From: Methyloterricola oryzae
GTDB lineage: Bacteria; Pseudomonadota; Gammaproteobacteria; Methylococcales; Methylococcaceae
NCBI RefSeq assembly: GCF_000934725.1
Contig: NZ_JYNS01000003.1
Location: 1-64,000, forward strand
DNA length: 64,000 bases
Direction of reading: 5' to 3'
A program made the position numbers and the translations under genes. Positions 1 to 8,660 of this stretch are shown here, one piece after another. The notes beneath the pieces are model-generated. The model saw only the letters and a program-made list of their open reading frames with translations, had not been told where the DNA came from and made no database searches. How positions within the stretch are numbered: position 1 is the stretch's first letter; every line of letters starts with the position of its first letter.

Positions 1-215
1 CGGATCGGCACGAAATCGATCGTTTCGACCGCCGGATATCTGGAGGCACTTACGCTGCCCGATTCGCGCAGCCAACGCCGCGCCAGGTTGGCGTTGATGC
101 CGTGTGCCAGCGCGACCGCGGCAATTGAGGCACCGGGCTGTCGGCAGGCGTCCACCACCTGCCGCTTGAAAGCAACGCTATGGAAGCGCCGGGTACGCTT
201 GGGAGATGAGTCCAT
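1..215 (-). CDS. tnpA: IS66-family accessory protein TnpA (OrfA), 3' part beyond window
   Basis: Reading the minus strand from an ATG at 215 gives MDSSPKRTRRFHSVAFKRQV followed by a helix-turn-helix that reads VDACRQPGASIAAVALAHGI, then NANLARRWLRESG. This basic N-terminus plus HTH is typical of the small IS66 OrfA protein (also called transposase accessory protein), which accompanies TnpB and the TnpC transposase. The frame is open to base 1, so the gene is cut by the window edge and the rest of the element lies to the left. Whether the element is complete or a remnant cannot be seen here. Confidence 0.8.
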   Translation of the reverse strand, partial: MDSSPKRTRRFHSVAFKRQVVDACRQPGASIAAVALAHGINANLARRWLRESGSVSASRYPAVETIDFVPI

Positions 216-218
216 GAA

Positions 219-247
219 AGTGTCCACTAAAAACTGAAGTGGACACT
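219..247. repeat. 10-bp inverted repeat beside the IS66 gene
   Basis: AGTGTCCACT (219-228) and AGTGGACACT (238-247) are perfect inverted copies separated by 9 bases, immediately upstream of the tnpA start. It may be the promoter/operator or an end structure of the element. I saw no second copy to define a terminal repeat. Confidence 0.6.
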
Positions 248-328
248 ATCTTGCGCAATCCATCGGGCGCCTTACAGATGGGATTACCGGACGGATACAG
301 CGGGACGACAATGAGTGAGCCGTTCTGA

Positions 329-1462
329 CTATCCCGCCGGCATCGCGACGGGGGCCGGATTCAGCAGTGACTGGGTCATGGCATCCAGACCTTGCCCATC
401 CACGAAGGCACGTCCATAGGCGCGCAGATCGGCGTAACTCAACTGCAGGATACCGGCCTGGTTCAAGCGCTCCAGTTGGCGGCGCTCACGCCAGGAAACG
501 CTGCCATCCAGCAGGAAACCCAGCACGATGACCAGCCGGCAGATGTCCGCCACCTCGCGCCGCGCGATCTTCAGCTTGTCCAGGTAATCATCCGGCAGCC
601 GGTGCGCCTCTTCCAAGGGGATTCCGTAACGGTCGATGATGGCCTTGCTGAGGTGGTAGTGATTGGCGTGGTAATCCCGCTTGTTCACCGCGATGTACTG
701 CAGGGTGTCGTAGATCAGGGAACGCTCGTCCTGGGAAAGCTGGAGGTCCGGCAACTGGCGGCACACCATTTCCACGGAGGTCTGCCCCATGATCACCACG
801 CGGGCGTTGCGCAGGATGGCCCGGCAGGTCAGGACGTTGATCAGCATATAGAGCGGCATCCCGGAAAAATCCAGGTAGACCCGCAGGATCTCGCGCCCGA
901 ACAGGTTCACCAGCACGGCGCGGATGATGGCGCCTCCGATCAGGCCCTTCAGACGGTTCACCGCCAGGTAGAGGAACAGCACCCAGGGATGCATGCGCTC
1001 GAACGGATCGATGCCAAAGCGTTGCTGGTCCGCGAAACGGCTTTCCACGGCGATGCGCACCAGTTCGGTCGCGCGGGCCGCCTCCCGGCGGCGGTGAATA
1101 TAGCCGGTGGCCACGGCAATGCCATGCACGGCGGCCAGGTTCACCAGCAGCAGCAGGTACAGTTCCCCCACCGTCACCACCAGCATCCAGGCGTTGCGCA
1201 GCAGGGGCAGCCCGTCGGTGGCGTGCACGAAGGGCCCCCCCAGATGCACGACGCTGGCCTCGAAAAACGCGGGGAAGCTGTAGATGGGAAGAAAGATCGT
1301 GAGGTAGGCGATCAGTTCCATCAGCACGGCGGCGGCCATGGCGTAGCGCTCGGTGCGCAGGACCAGGCGAAGCTCCTCGGGATTGAGCAGGCGCAGGTCA
1401 TCGTCACCCGCGACCACTCGGATGGGCAATGCCTGAAAGATGCGCAGGTACAGTCGCTCCAT
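329..1462 (-). CDS. Multi-pass membrane protein of unknown function
   Basis: The 377-residue product has about four or five hydrophobic stretches (roughly residues 40-63, 90-122, 160-188 and 200-225) and a soluble, helix-rich C-terminus that includes a WRERRQLERL segment. The start is an ATG at 1462 without a strong ribosome site. It lies 67 bp downstream of the KgtP-like gene on the same strand and could be co-transcribed with it. I do not recognise the family. The long antisense frame over the same bases has no sensible composition, which supports the minus strand as the coding one. Confidence 0.7.
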   Translation of the reverse strand: MERLYLRIFQALPIRVVAGDDDLRLLNPEELRLVLRTERYAMAAAVLMELIAYLTIFLPIYSFPAFFEASVVHLGGPFVHATDGLPLLRNAWMLVVTVGELYLLLLVNLAAVHGIAVATGYIHRRREAARATELVRIAVESRFADQQRFGIDPFERMHPWVLFLYLAVNRLKGLIGGAIIRAVLVNLFGREILRVYLDFSGMPLYMLINVLTCRAILRNARVVIMGQTSVEMVCRQLPDLQLSQDERSLIYDTLQYIAVNKRDYHANHYHLSKAIIDRYGIPLEEAHRLPDDYLDKLKIARREVADICRLVIVLGFLLDGSVSWRERRQLERLNQAGILQLSYADLRAYGRAFVDGQGLDAMTQSLLNPAPVAMPAG

Positions 1463-1529
1463 GGGAGCTTGATTGTGCCGCCTTGCCGGCGGCGCGGCAA
1501 GACATCCCGGCGGCCTTCGGCCCTGTGGC

Positions 1530-2852
1530 TTAGTCCTCGCGGATCAAGCTGTGCCGGGCGGTGTCGCGCATGCGCACATAGACCAGCAGGGACAGGCCGA
1601 TCATGGCGGTGACATACCAGTAAAAGCCACTCTCCAGCCCTTGCTGCTTCAGCCAAAGCGCCAAATATTCGGCCGTGCCGCCGAATAGCGCATTGGCCAG
1701 CGCGTAGGGCAAGGCAACGCCCAGCGCCCGGATGTGCGCGGGGAACAACTCCGCTTTCACCACCGCGTTGATGGCGGTGTAGCCGCTGACGATGGCCAGC
1801 GCCGCCAACACCAGAAAAAAGGCCACGAGCGGCTCGCGCACAGCGGCAAGGGTGCTGAAGATGGGATAGGTGAAGATCAGCCCCAGCACCCCGAAGGCCA
1901 CCATCACCGGCTTGCGGCCGATGCGGTCGGACAGCGCGCCCACCCCCGGCTGAAGCAGCATGTAGACGAACAGCGCGGCTGCGGTGATGCGGGTGGCAGA
2001 CTCGCGGCTGAAGCCCGAGGTGTTCACCAGAAACTTCTGCATGTAGGTGGTGTAAGCGTAGAACGCCAAGGTGCCGCCGGCGGTCAGCGCCATCACCAGC
2101 AAGGCCTGGCGCGGATGATGGCGCAGCAGCCGCCAACCGCTGGATTTCGGCCCGCCGCTGGACTGGGCCATGCGAAAGCTCTCGGTTTCCGCCAGTCGCC
2201 GGCGCAGCCGGAACACGAACAAGGCCAGCCCCCCGCCAATGGCGAAGGGCACGCGCCAGCCCCAGGCTTCCAGATCCGCTTCTGGCAAGCCCGCTTGCAA
2301 GGCCAAAAGCACGCCCAGCGCCAGTAACTGGCCCAGGATCAGGGTCACGTATTGGAAGCTGGAATAGAAGCCGCGCGCCTGACGCCCCGCCATCTCGCTG
2401 AGATAGGTCGCGCTGGCGCCGTATTCGCCGCCGACGCTGAGCCCCTGCATCAGCCTGGCCAGAACCAGCAACGCGGGCGCCAGGTCGCCGATCATGGCGT
2501 GGCCGGGCGTGACGGCAATCAACAGCGAGCCGCCGCACATGAGGGAGACCGAGAGGGTCAAGCCGGCCTTGCGGCCCTGCCGGTCGGCGTACATGCCCAT
2601 CAGCCAGGCGCCGAAGGGGCGCATTACGAAACCCACGGCGAACACCGCCGCCGCGTTCAGGAGTTGGGCGGTCGGGTCATCCTGGGGAAAGAAAACCGGC
2701 GCGAAATACAGCGAAAAAGCGGAATAGACATACCAGTCATACCATTCCACCAGATTGCCGGCCGCGCCGCCGAAGATGTGCCGAAGGCGCTCGCCGCGGC
2801 TCGCACCCTGATTCAGAGCCCGAGCCACCGCCAACTCCGGCGGCTCTCTCAA
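1530..2852 (-). CDS. MFS metabolite:H+ symporter, KgtP (alpha-ketoglutarate permease)-like
   Basis: The 440-residue inner-membrane protein closely follows the E. coli KgtP pattern: GNLVEWYDWYVYS in the first helix, MRPFGAWLMG with ADRQGRK in the loop between helices 2 and 3, and RLMQGLSVGGEYG with ATYLSE in helices 4-5. It belongs to the metabolite:H+ symporter group of the major facilitator superfamily and probably imports a carboxylate such as 2-oxoglutarate. The substrate is inferred from resemblance only. The predicted start is a TTG at 2852 that overlaps the TGA of the upstream exported-protein gene (TTGA). About 31 residues then precede the GNLVEWYD motif, much as in KgtP, so translational coupling is plausible. 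Confidence 0.88.
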   Translation of the reverse strand: MREPPELAVARALNQGASRGERLRHIFGGAAGNLVEWYDWYVYSAFSLYFAPVFFPQDDPTAQLLNAAAVFAVGFVMRPFGAWLMGMYADRQGRKAGLTLSVSLMCGGSLLIAVTPGHAMIGDLAPALLVLARLMQGLSVGGEYGASATYLSEMAGRQARGFYSSFQYVTLILGQLLALGVLLALQAGLPEADLEAWGWRVPFAIGGGLALFVFRLRRRLAETESFRMAQSSGGPKSSGWRLLRHHPRQALLVMALTAGGTLAFYAYTTYMQKFLVNTSGFSRESATRITAAALFVYMLLQPGVGALSDRIGRKPVMVAFGVLGLIFTYPIFSTLAAVREPLVAFFLVLAALAIVSGYTAINAVVKAELFPAHIRALGVALPYALANALFGGTAEYLALWLKQQGLESGFYWYVTAMIGLSLLVYVRMRDTARHSLIRED

Positions 2853-3673
2853 GGGGATTTCTCCACCAGCAGCCTGCTGATATCGGTCTGGGCGTGGTAT
2901 AGCACCAGGGCCGTGACATCCCGCCGCTCCACCGTCGCCACCATGCCAACGCCCTTGGCGAAAAAACGGTACTGGGTGTCGGCCACCGTCGCCGGCCCGA
3001 TCCGCCCCTTGAAAATGGATCTGACCAGCACCGCATCGAAGCTGCCCGCCGGCACCGCGACCTTGACGACCCCCAGGTAGCGATACGTCACGTCGATCCG
3101 CCCCTCATGCTTGAGCGTGTCGGGCTGATCGAGTTCGTAGACCTTCACCTTCATGCGCACCCTATGCTCCTGCCCCGCCGTTACTCCCTTAATCAATACT
3201 GGTTCCGGTGGGTCGTAGCGGGTGACCACGCCCTCGTTCAGATCTTCGATCCCCGCCATGACCAAGCTGCCGTCCCCGGTCTTCTTCAACACTCCCACCT
3301 CGGGACTGCCGATCCCCACGCGCCAGACGCTGCCCCCCGAGGCATCCTTCTCGACACGGGAGCGGTGGCTCTCATGCCGCTCGCCTTCAGGGCGCAGAAT
3401 GACCCGATAGCGGCGGTTGCTGACACCCAGGCCTAGATAAGGCTCCGGATCGTCCATGGCCGGCGCGCCCACGAACGGGCCGAGCACGCCTTCGCCCAAG
3501 CCATGTACGATGGCTTTGCGGTCTTCATCGGCCAGACCCTGCGGAGCGGCCTCGCCGGCAGCCTGAGCCAAGGCGGGCAAGGCTGCCAGCAGGGCCGCGC
3601 GGAGCAGGCTCAGACCGGTAGTTGCCCTGCCATCTTGGACCCGCTTCTGAACTATCGAAAATTCAGGCCTCAT
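2849..3673 (-). CDS. Exported protein of unknown function
   Basis: The 274-residue product starts at an ATG (3673). After a basic N-terminus it has a hydrophobic stretch (LLRAALLAALPALAQA) that looks like a cleavable signal peptide with an AQA-A cleavage site near residue 38. The mature part is beta-rich with no cysteines that suggest haem or metal. Its stop overlaps the start of the KgtP-like gene by four bases, so the two are probably one operon. A role in the periplasm linked to that symporter is only an inference. I do not recognise the family. Confidence 0.7.
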   Translation of the reverse strand: MRPEFSIVQKRVQDGRATTGLSLLRAALLAALPALAQAAGEAAPQGLADEDRKAIVHGLGEGVLGPFVGAPAMDDPEPYLGLGVSNRRYRVILRPEGERHESHRSRVEKDASGGSVWRVGIGSPEVGVLKKTGDGSLVMAGIEDLNEGVVTRYDPPEPVLIKGVTAGQEHRVRMKVKVYELDQPDTLKHEGRIDVTYRYLGVVKVAVPAGSFDAVLVRSIFKGRIGPATVADTQYRFFAKGVGMVATVERRDVTALVLYHAQTDISRLLVEKSP

Positions 3674-3872
3674 CGCGTCGAAAGAGTGTTCCCATGTTCA
3701 GTCAGTTCAGGCCGCAAGCCGTATCACCCACCTCAAAACCCGCCGCACAGCGTCGGGTTAACAGTGTCTCCTCTGGGCGCAGCCTTGTCCAACCCACGAC
3801 AGCCTGTCTATCAGTGCTGTGCCTGCCGCCGCCGATGGGCGACAATGCCTTTTTGGGCACAGGAAAGCCTCC

Positions 3873-4814
3873 ATGATGCAGCCTGCGATTACAGTCGATC
3901 GACTGGTCTTCGAATACCCAGGAGTCCGAGCTCTCGACGACGTCAGCTTCTCCATCGAGCGGGGCAGCATCACGGCGCTGGTAGGGCCCAATGGCGCGGG
4001 CAAGACCACCCTGCTGCGCTGCATAGCCGGCCTGGACCTACCCTTGTCGGGCGACGTCCGTGTCGATGGCATCGATGTGCAGCGGGAACCCCGCGCCTGC
4101 CACCGCCACCTGGGCTATCTCTCCGACAGCTTCGGCCTGTACGAGAACCTGAGCGTCCGGCGCTGCCTGCGTTATTCCGCCGAGGCCAATGGCCTTGCAC
4201 CTGCCAGCGTGGAGCCGGCGGTGAAACAAACGGCCGAAAGGCTGGGCCTCGCCGACCGCCTGGAACAAAAGGCGGGCGAACTTTCGCGCGGCTTACAGCA
4301 GCGGGTAGCCATCGGCCAGGCTATCATTCACGGCCCCCTGATGGTACTGCTGGACGAGCCCGCCGCCGGCCTGGACCCGGAGGCGCGTCACGAGCTCAGT
4401 AGCCTGTTCCGCCACTTGCGGGCGGATGGGTTGACCTTGCTGGTGTCCTCGCACATCCTGGCGGAACTGGCCGAGTATTCCACCCACATGCTGGTACTGC
4501 AGGCCGGCCGGCTGGTGGACCATCGAACGGTCATTGGGCAGGCCAGCGCTTCAACGACACTGGAGCTTCAGTTAAGTGCGGCGGTAGCCGACGCGAGACG
4601 CCGTTTGGAAGTTCTGCCAGGGGTCTCGAATGTCCGGGCGGATACCGAAAATCGGGTCTGCTTTGACTTTGCGGGCAATCTCGATGCCCGCCACCAGCTC
4701 CTGCGTACCCTGATCGATGCCGGCCTGCCCATCTGCGGCCTGCAGGAGGTGGCGCCAGACATGCAATCCGCCTATCTGGACAGTATTTGCGCAGCGCGCA
4801 GGAACGAATCATGA
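3873..4814 (+). CDS. ABC transporter ATP-binding protein
   Basis: The 313-residue product carries all ABC ATPase motifs: Walker A GPNGAGKT (about residues 38-45), signature LSRGLQQR, Walker B LMVLLDEP followed by the D-loop AAGLDPEA, and the switch histidine in VSSH. The C-terminal third is a CcmA/NatA-like extension. Two consecutive ATG codons (3873, 3876) follow an AGGAAAG ribosome site at 3861. An earlier in-frame ATG at 3819 would add 18 atypical residues. The stop overlaps the next start (ATGA), so it forms an operon with the permease. It powers an exporter or an ABC-2-type membrane remodelling system; the substrate is unknown. Confidence 0.92.
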   Translation: MMQPAITVDRLVFEYPGVRALDDVSFSIERGSITALVGPNGAGKTTLLRCIAGLDLPLSGDVRVDGIDVQREPRACHRHLGYLSDSFGLYENLSVRRCLRYSAEANGLAPASVEPAVKQTAERLGLADRLEQKAGELSRGLQQRVAIGQAIIHGPLMVLLDEPAAGLDPEARHELSSLFRHLRADGLTLLVSSHILAELAEYSTHMLVLQAGRLVDHRTVIGQASASTTLELQLSAAVADARRRLEVLPGVSNVRADTENRVCFDFAGNLDARHQLLRTLIDAGLPICGLQEVAPDMQSAYLDSICAARRNES

Positions 4815-6178
4815 TCCGCAATCCCGAATTGCTGCGCAACGCCTGGCTGGAACTGACGGCCCACCGCCTCATAGCCACGCCGCTGGTGATACTGCTCCTG
4901 ATCGCACTACTGGCCAGTTCGGACGCTGAGGATTGGAAGCGCACGGCAGCGCCCATCGCGATCGCGGGATTTGTGCTGGCATCGGTGCTATGGGGCGGAC
5001 GCCGGGCTTACGACACCATCGTCGAGGAAGTGCGGGCGCATACCTGGGACATCCAGCGCATGTCGGCCGTGTCGCCCTGGTCCATGACCTGGGGGAAGAT
5101 TCTGGGCGGCAACCTCTACACCTGGTACGTAGGGACCTGCTGCCTTGCGACCTTCATGTTCACTTACGACGCCTCGGCGGGTGGCGGGTACGCCAACTGG
5201 CCAGCTCCCAGCCTGTGCCTGTTGCTGGTTCTGAGTGCGCTGTTCGCCCACGGCGCAGGGCTACTGTCGGGGCTCAACGCGGTGCGCTCGGGCCGCCTCG
5301 TGAAGCCCGCCCGCAATCTGCCCATCACCGTCCTCGGCCTTCTGCTGCTGTTCTGGTTAGGACAGGTACTGCTGCATCAGGCGGATAGTCCGGTGTTGTG
5401 GTATGGCATCCCGTGGCCGGCGCATGACTTCGTGCTCGGCAGTGTGGGTGTGTTCGCGGCCTGGTCCTGGTTCGGGGCTTACCGGCTGATGTCGCAGGCG
5501 CTGGCCGTACGCCTGCTACCCTGGGGTAGCCTGGCCTTCGTCCTGTTCCTGACCTTCTACCTGTGCGGTTTCGTGGATTCGGCCACATGGAGCTATCCGA
5601 GCCGCTTCGCGGCCCTCGGTGCCCTGATCGGGAGCGCCGCCACCTATGTGGAAGCATGGAAGGAGCGCCGCGACTGGATCGCCGTCAGGCGTTTCCTGCG
5701 CAGCTGGCGCGCCGGCTCGATCGACGAGGCCCTGTTGGATACGCCTTCCTGGTTGGTCGTGGCGGCTTTTACCCTGCTGATGTCCGCGCTGACGGGGCTG
5801 CTTCCAGACAACCAGCCGCCATCATCACTGCCTGGCATGTCGCAGGAATTGTTCACGACGCTGGCGCTGTCGCCCACCGTTTTCGCCCTGCTGATGCTGC
5901 GCGACATTGGCCTGCTTTACTTTTTCAGCCTGGGCCGGCGCCCGGAGCGCGCTGCCTCGACGACCCTGGTCTACCTGCTCCTGCTGTACATCGTGCTGCC
6001 TGGCCTGCTGAACCTGATCGGGCTCGGCTTTCTGGCTTTTCCTGCCGCCTTTCCGCTGCAGCCCGGTGCAACATGGCTAGCCCCGATGATCGCAGCCGGC
6101 CATCTAGCGGCGGTAGGCTGGCTGCTAAAAATTCGTCTGCAAGAGCTGGGTCGCCATGGCACCCCGGCACCTTCGTGA
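4811..6178 (+). CDS. ABC-type transporter permease subunit
   Basis: The 455-residue protein is almost entirely hydrophobic, with about ten to twelve candidate membrane segments (for example LIATPLVILLLIALLA near residue 20 and ITVLGLLLLFWLG near 175). Its ATG at 4811 overlaps the ATPase stop, which fixes the start better than the upstream ATG at 4787. It lacks a periplasmic-binding partner in the neighbourhood, as usual for ABC-2-type exporters. Function of the pair, whether export of a lipid, antibiotic or protein, is not visible from sequence. Confidence 0.82.
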   Translation: MIRNPELLRNAWLELTAHRLIATPLVILLLIALLASSDAEDWKRTAAPIAIAGFVLASVLWGGRRAYDTIVEEVRAHTWDIQRMSAVSPWSMTWGKILGGNLYTWYVGTCCLATFMFTYDASAGGGYANWPAPSLCLLLVLSALFAHGAGLLSGLNAVRSGRLVKPARNLPITVLGLLLLFWLGQVLLHQADSPVLWYGIPWPAHDFVLGSVGVFAAWSWFGAYRLMSQALAVRLLPWGSLAFVLFLTFYLCGFVDSATWSYPSRFAALGALIGSAATYVEAWKERRDWIAVRRFLRSWRAGSIDEALLDTPSWLVVAAFTLLMSALTGLLPDNQPPSSLPGMSQELFTTLALSPTVFALLMLRDIGLLYFFSLGRRPERAASTTLVYLLLLYIVLPGLLNLIGLGFLAFPAAFPLQPGATWLAPMIAAGHLAAVGWLLKIRLQELGRHGTPAPS

Positions 6179-6218
6179 GACAATGACCGCGGGGCATGAT
6201 CGCAAGCAGGACATAGAC

Positions 6219-8210
6219 CTAGAACTCGTCTCTTCCCAGGACTCGCCGTAGCGCCCTGACTACAGTATCCCGAAGTATCCAGGCCACGATGTGCGGTTTC
6301 CTGACAGCCTGGGACAGCGCGTAGGGCAGATAGGCCTCCCCATACGGGACATAGAGCCTGACACCGACGCCCATTTCCCGGGCAACGGCGCGCGCGGCCG
6401 CCGTGGGAAGACCGTACAACAGCTCCAACTCACAGGACGTGCCGGCCGCTTGCAGTCGGCGCAGCGCCTCGCGCACGAGCCACGCATCATGCGTTGCAAC
6501 CGCCACATGCTGCGCACCGCCCGCTAAGCGGTCAATGACTGCAAGGTAACCCTGCCGCAGGTCAATGTCGGGAGCATCAGGATCCTTCCATTGGCCCTTC
6601 ACGACTCGCACGTTCAGGCCCAATTCCACCGCCCGCTGCGCGTCGTCGAGGCTCCGCCGCCATCGGCCTGGCAGCGTACATCCAATCCGGGGAAAACGCT
6701 GGACGGCGGAAGAGATCATCTCGAAAGTCGCATCCGCCGCTTCCGGCCCAAGGGAATCGAAGTGGATACCGACATTGGCCTCGCGCGCCTGCTCGACCAC
6801 CTCGGTCATCAAAGCGAACGAAAATGCCACGGTGGGGGCTTTTACCGACACGTAGGAATCCAGTCCTTCCGCACTGACCGCAGTCACGGTGGCAAGATAG
6901 GCGTCGGTGACTGACCGGGAATCTTCGTCTGCCTCGTTCCAGTAACCCACCGTGCTGGCAATTCCCTGCCCAGAGAACTTATGACAGGCAGCAATCGCAT
7001 CCTCGAGCTTCGGACCCGCTATATAGGCCTGCCGCACACGCTCAGGCAACCGACGGTCGATGAAACGAGCCGCCCGACGTCTGATGGGCCTGGAGCGCCG
7101 CAGAATCGACTGCTTTAGACGCGGCAGGAAATTGGTAAGGCCGCTGCGATTGAATGGATAAACCCGGACCTCGACGCAGTCCCGCTTGAGCGGTGTCCAC
7201 ACGTTCGTCCAACTTTCGGCGTAGCCGAGAAACTCATAGGATAGGCAGCCCCTTTCGGCAGCATAACGCAAGGTATGCAGCATCAGCAGATGGCCGGCGG
7301 AGCAGCTTGCGTAGCTTTCGTCGTAGCCGACCTTGAGGAGCCAGAATCGGCCCCCGTGCTCTGCGGCAATCTGCGTTGCAACCGCCGTGCCGGCGATGCG
7401 CATGAAGCCGATGCGGAGAATTCCCTGCTCACAGGCCATGCGCGCATAATGCCGATAAAATTCACCGAGGGGCTCATCCCGTTGGAGTGAAGTACCCCGA
7501 ATTCCCTTCCAGCCCAGTCCCTCAACCCGAAATGCCTCAGCCAGCAAGGGATCCAACTGGCTGGGCGTCGGCGCGTGAATTTCGAACGTAACCGTACCCA
7601 AGGCTTCAGCGCGGCGCCGGGCCCTTCGAAAATCAGAACGTCGACCGGCATTAAACCGCTGCTCAGGCTCCAGCCAACCCTCGTCGAGCGGAATGTAAGG
7701 ACACGCCCCTTGAGGGACAAGGTGCACCCAGCCCCGCCCCTTGAAAGCCTGCGTCAAGGCGGCAATGACAGGAGAATCTGCGAAGACCCTTTCAAGGGCG
7801 ATGGCACAGCCCTCTCGGCAGAGCTTGTTAGCCAGCCCGGCAAGCGCCGAAGCATCCGTGTAGAGGAAATCCATGGGCTCACCCAGCCGCCTCACCCCCA
7901 GCATATTCAGCAGCCGCGGAGACTCAGGACTATGGGTCAGGGGTGCGATGGCAAAGGAACCGTCCGGCTCACGGTGGACAAAAATGCGCAGTTGATCGCC
8001 AGCACTGATGGTCTCCAAGGCGGCCTTTGACCAGATCAGATCCTGAATGGGACTGTCCAACTGACAGGCGGAAGACTTCCAGATGTCGACCAACCCATGC
8101 ACTGATTCGAGACCATCGACCGCATCGGCCTTGCTGCAGCCCCCATCAGGCCCGCCATCAGACGCTGAGCGGATCGTCCCGCGTGTCGTTTTCCAATCGT
8201 TCACTGTCAT
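6219..8210 (-). CDS. FemAB/GNAT-like acyltransferase fused to a proline dehydrogenase domain
   Basis: The 663-residue product has two parts. The N-terminal ~380 residues resemble the FemAB/BioF2-like GNAT group (FNAGRRSDFRRARRRAE, then FRVEGLGWKG, GTAVATQIAAEHGGRFWLLK and YESYASCSAGHLL). The C-terminal ~270 residues carry the proline dehydrogenase barrel signature: VRVVKGQWKDP, VAVATHD, then ELLYGLP followed by VRLYVPYGEAYLPYAL. The barrel would oxidise proline or a related imino acid with FAD. The start is the ATG at 8210 behind AAGG (a TTG three bases earlier is less likely). No frameshift separates the two halves, and no second PutA domain (aldehyde dehydrogenase) is present. Roles and a shared substrate are inferred. 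Confidence 0.85.
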   Translation of the reverse strand: MTVNDWKTTRGTIRSASDGGPDGGCSKADAVDGLESVHGLVDIWKSSACQLDSPIQDLIWSKAALETISAGDQLRIFVHREPDGSFAIAPLTHSPESPRLLNMLGVRRLGEPMDFLYTDASALAGLANKLCREGCAIALERVFADSPVIAALTQAFKGRGWVHLVPQGACPYIPLDEGWLEPEQRFNAGRRSDFRRARRRAEALGTVTFEIHAPTPSQLDPLLAEAFRVEGLGWKGIRGTSLQRDEPLGEFYRHYARMACEQGILRIGFMRIAGTAVATQIAAEHGGRFWLLKVGYDESYASCSAGHLLMLHTLRYAAERGCLSYEFLGYAESWTNVWTPLKRDCVEVRVYPFNRSGLTNFLPRLKQSILRRSRPIRRRAARFIDRRLPERVRQAYIAGPKLEDAIAACHKFSGQGIASTVGYWNEADEDSRSVTDAYLATVTAVSAEGLDSYVSVKAPTVAFSFALMTEVVEQAREANVGIHFDSLGPEAADATFEMISSAVQRFPRIGCTLPGRWRRSLDDAQRAVELGLNVRVVKGQWKDPDAPDIDLRQGYLAVIDRLAGGAQHVAVATHDAWLVREALRRLQAAGTSCELELLYGLPTAAARAVAREMGVGVRLYVPYGEAYLPYALSQAVRKPHIVAWILRDTVVRALRRVLGRDEF

Positions 8211-8660
8211 CAAATACCTTATCAGTCTGCTGCTGCGATAAGCCCGCGGAGTAAGATCTTGGGCCTCACTCGCTGCGCTATCGAATTCACTCGGGGGCTT
8301 ACGCCTTTGTCCGAGATCAACAGGGATTCCCCAAGCTGCCGATCACATCTCTCTGACACCGGTATCGTCATTGGCGCCCAATTCACAGCGCCAAACCATA
8401 CGACCTTGACCTACAGAAAGCGCCTTAACGATCTCTAAAATGGCCCAGCTTGATAAGCTTTATAGTTATTTCAGCGAAAAGCCAATTAATATTAAGTTAA
8501 TGATTTTATTAAATAAAATAGTCATTAATAATCTGTAGTTTTACTTAATGTGCGCCAATGATGCTAGACAGCACCTAAATTTGATAAGGCAATTAGCCTT
8601 GCACGGGAGAGAAGTTGAGAGCTATTATCAAAAACACATCTTTCGTGACCGCTCCTCTCA
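8211..8660. other. Intergenic region, AT-rich, divergent promoters
   Basis: This 450-bp region separates two divergent genes. The right half (about 8440-8570) is strikingly AT-rich compared with its GC-rich surroundings and contains the palindrome listed separately. I see no convincing gene in it; a short minus-strand open frame that crosses the peroxidase start has no recognisable features. Confidence 0.6.
8497..8528. promoter_or_regulatory. AT-rich palindrome upstream of the di-haem peroxidase
   Basis: TTAATGA-TTTTATT (8497-8510) is mirrored by AATAAAA-TAG-TCATTAA (8512-8528) around a central A at 8511, with a three-base bulge (TAG). It lies about 130 bp before the peroxidase ATG. Size and symmetry fit a repressor or activator site, but I cannot assign it to a known regulator. 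Confidence 0.4.

Noticed and set aside
1321-2538. Minus-strand frame of 405 codons
   Set aside because: Out-of-frame shadow of the KgtP-like symporter, Arg/Ala/Gly-rich without domain features.
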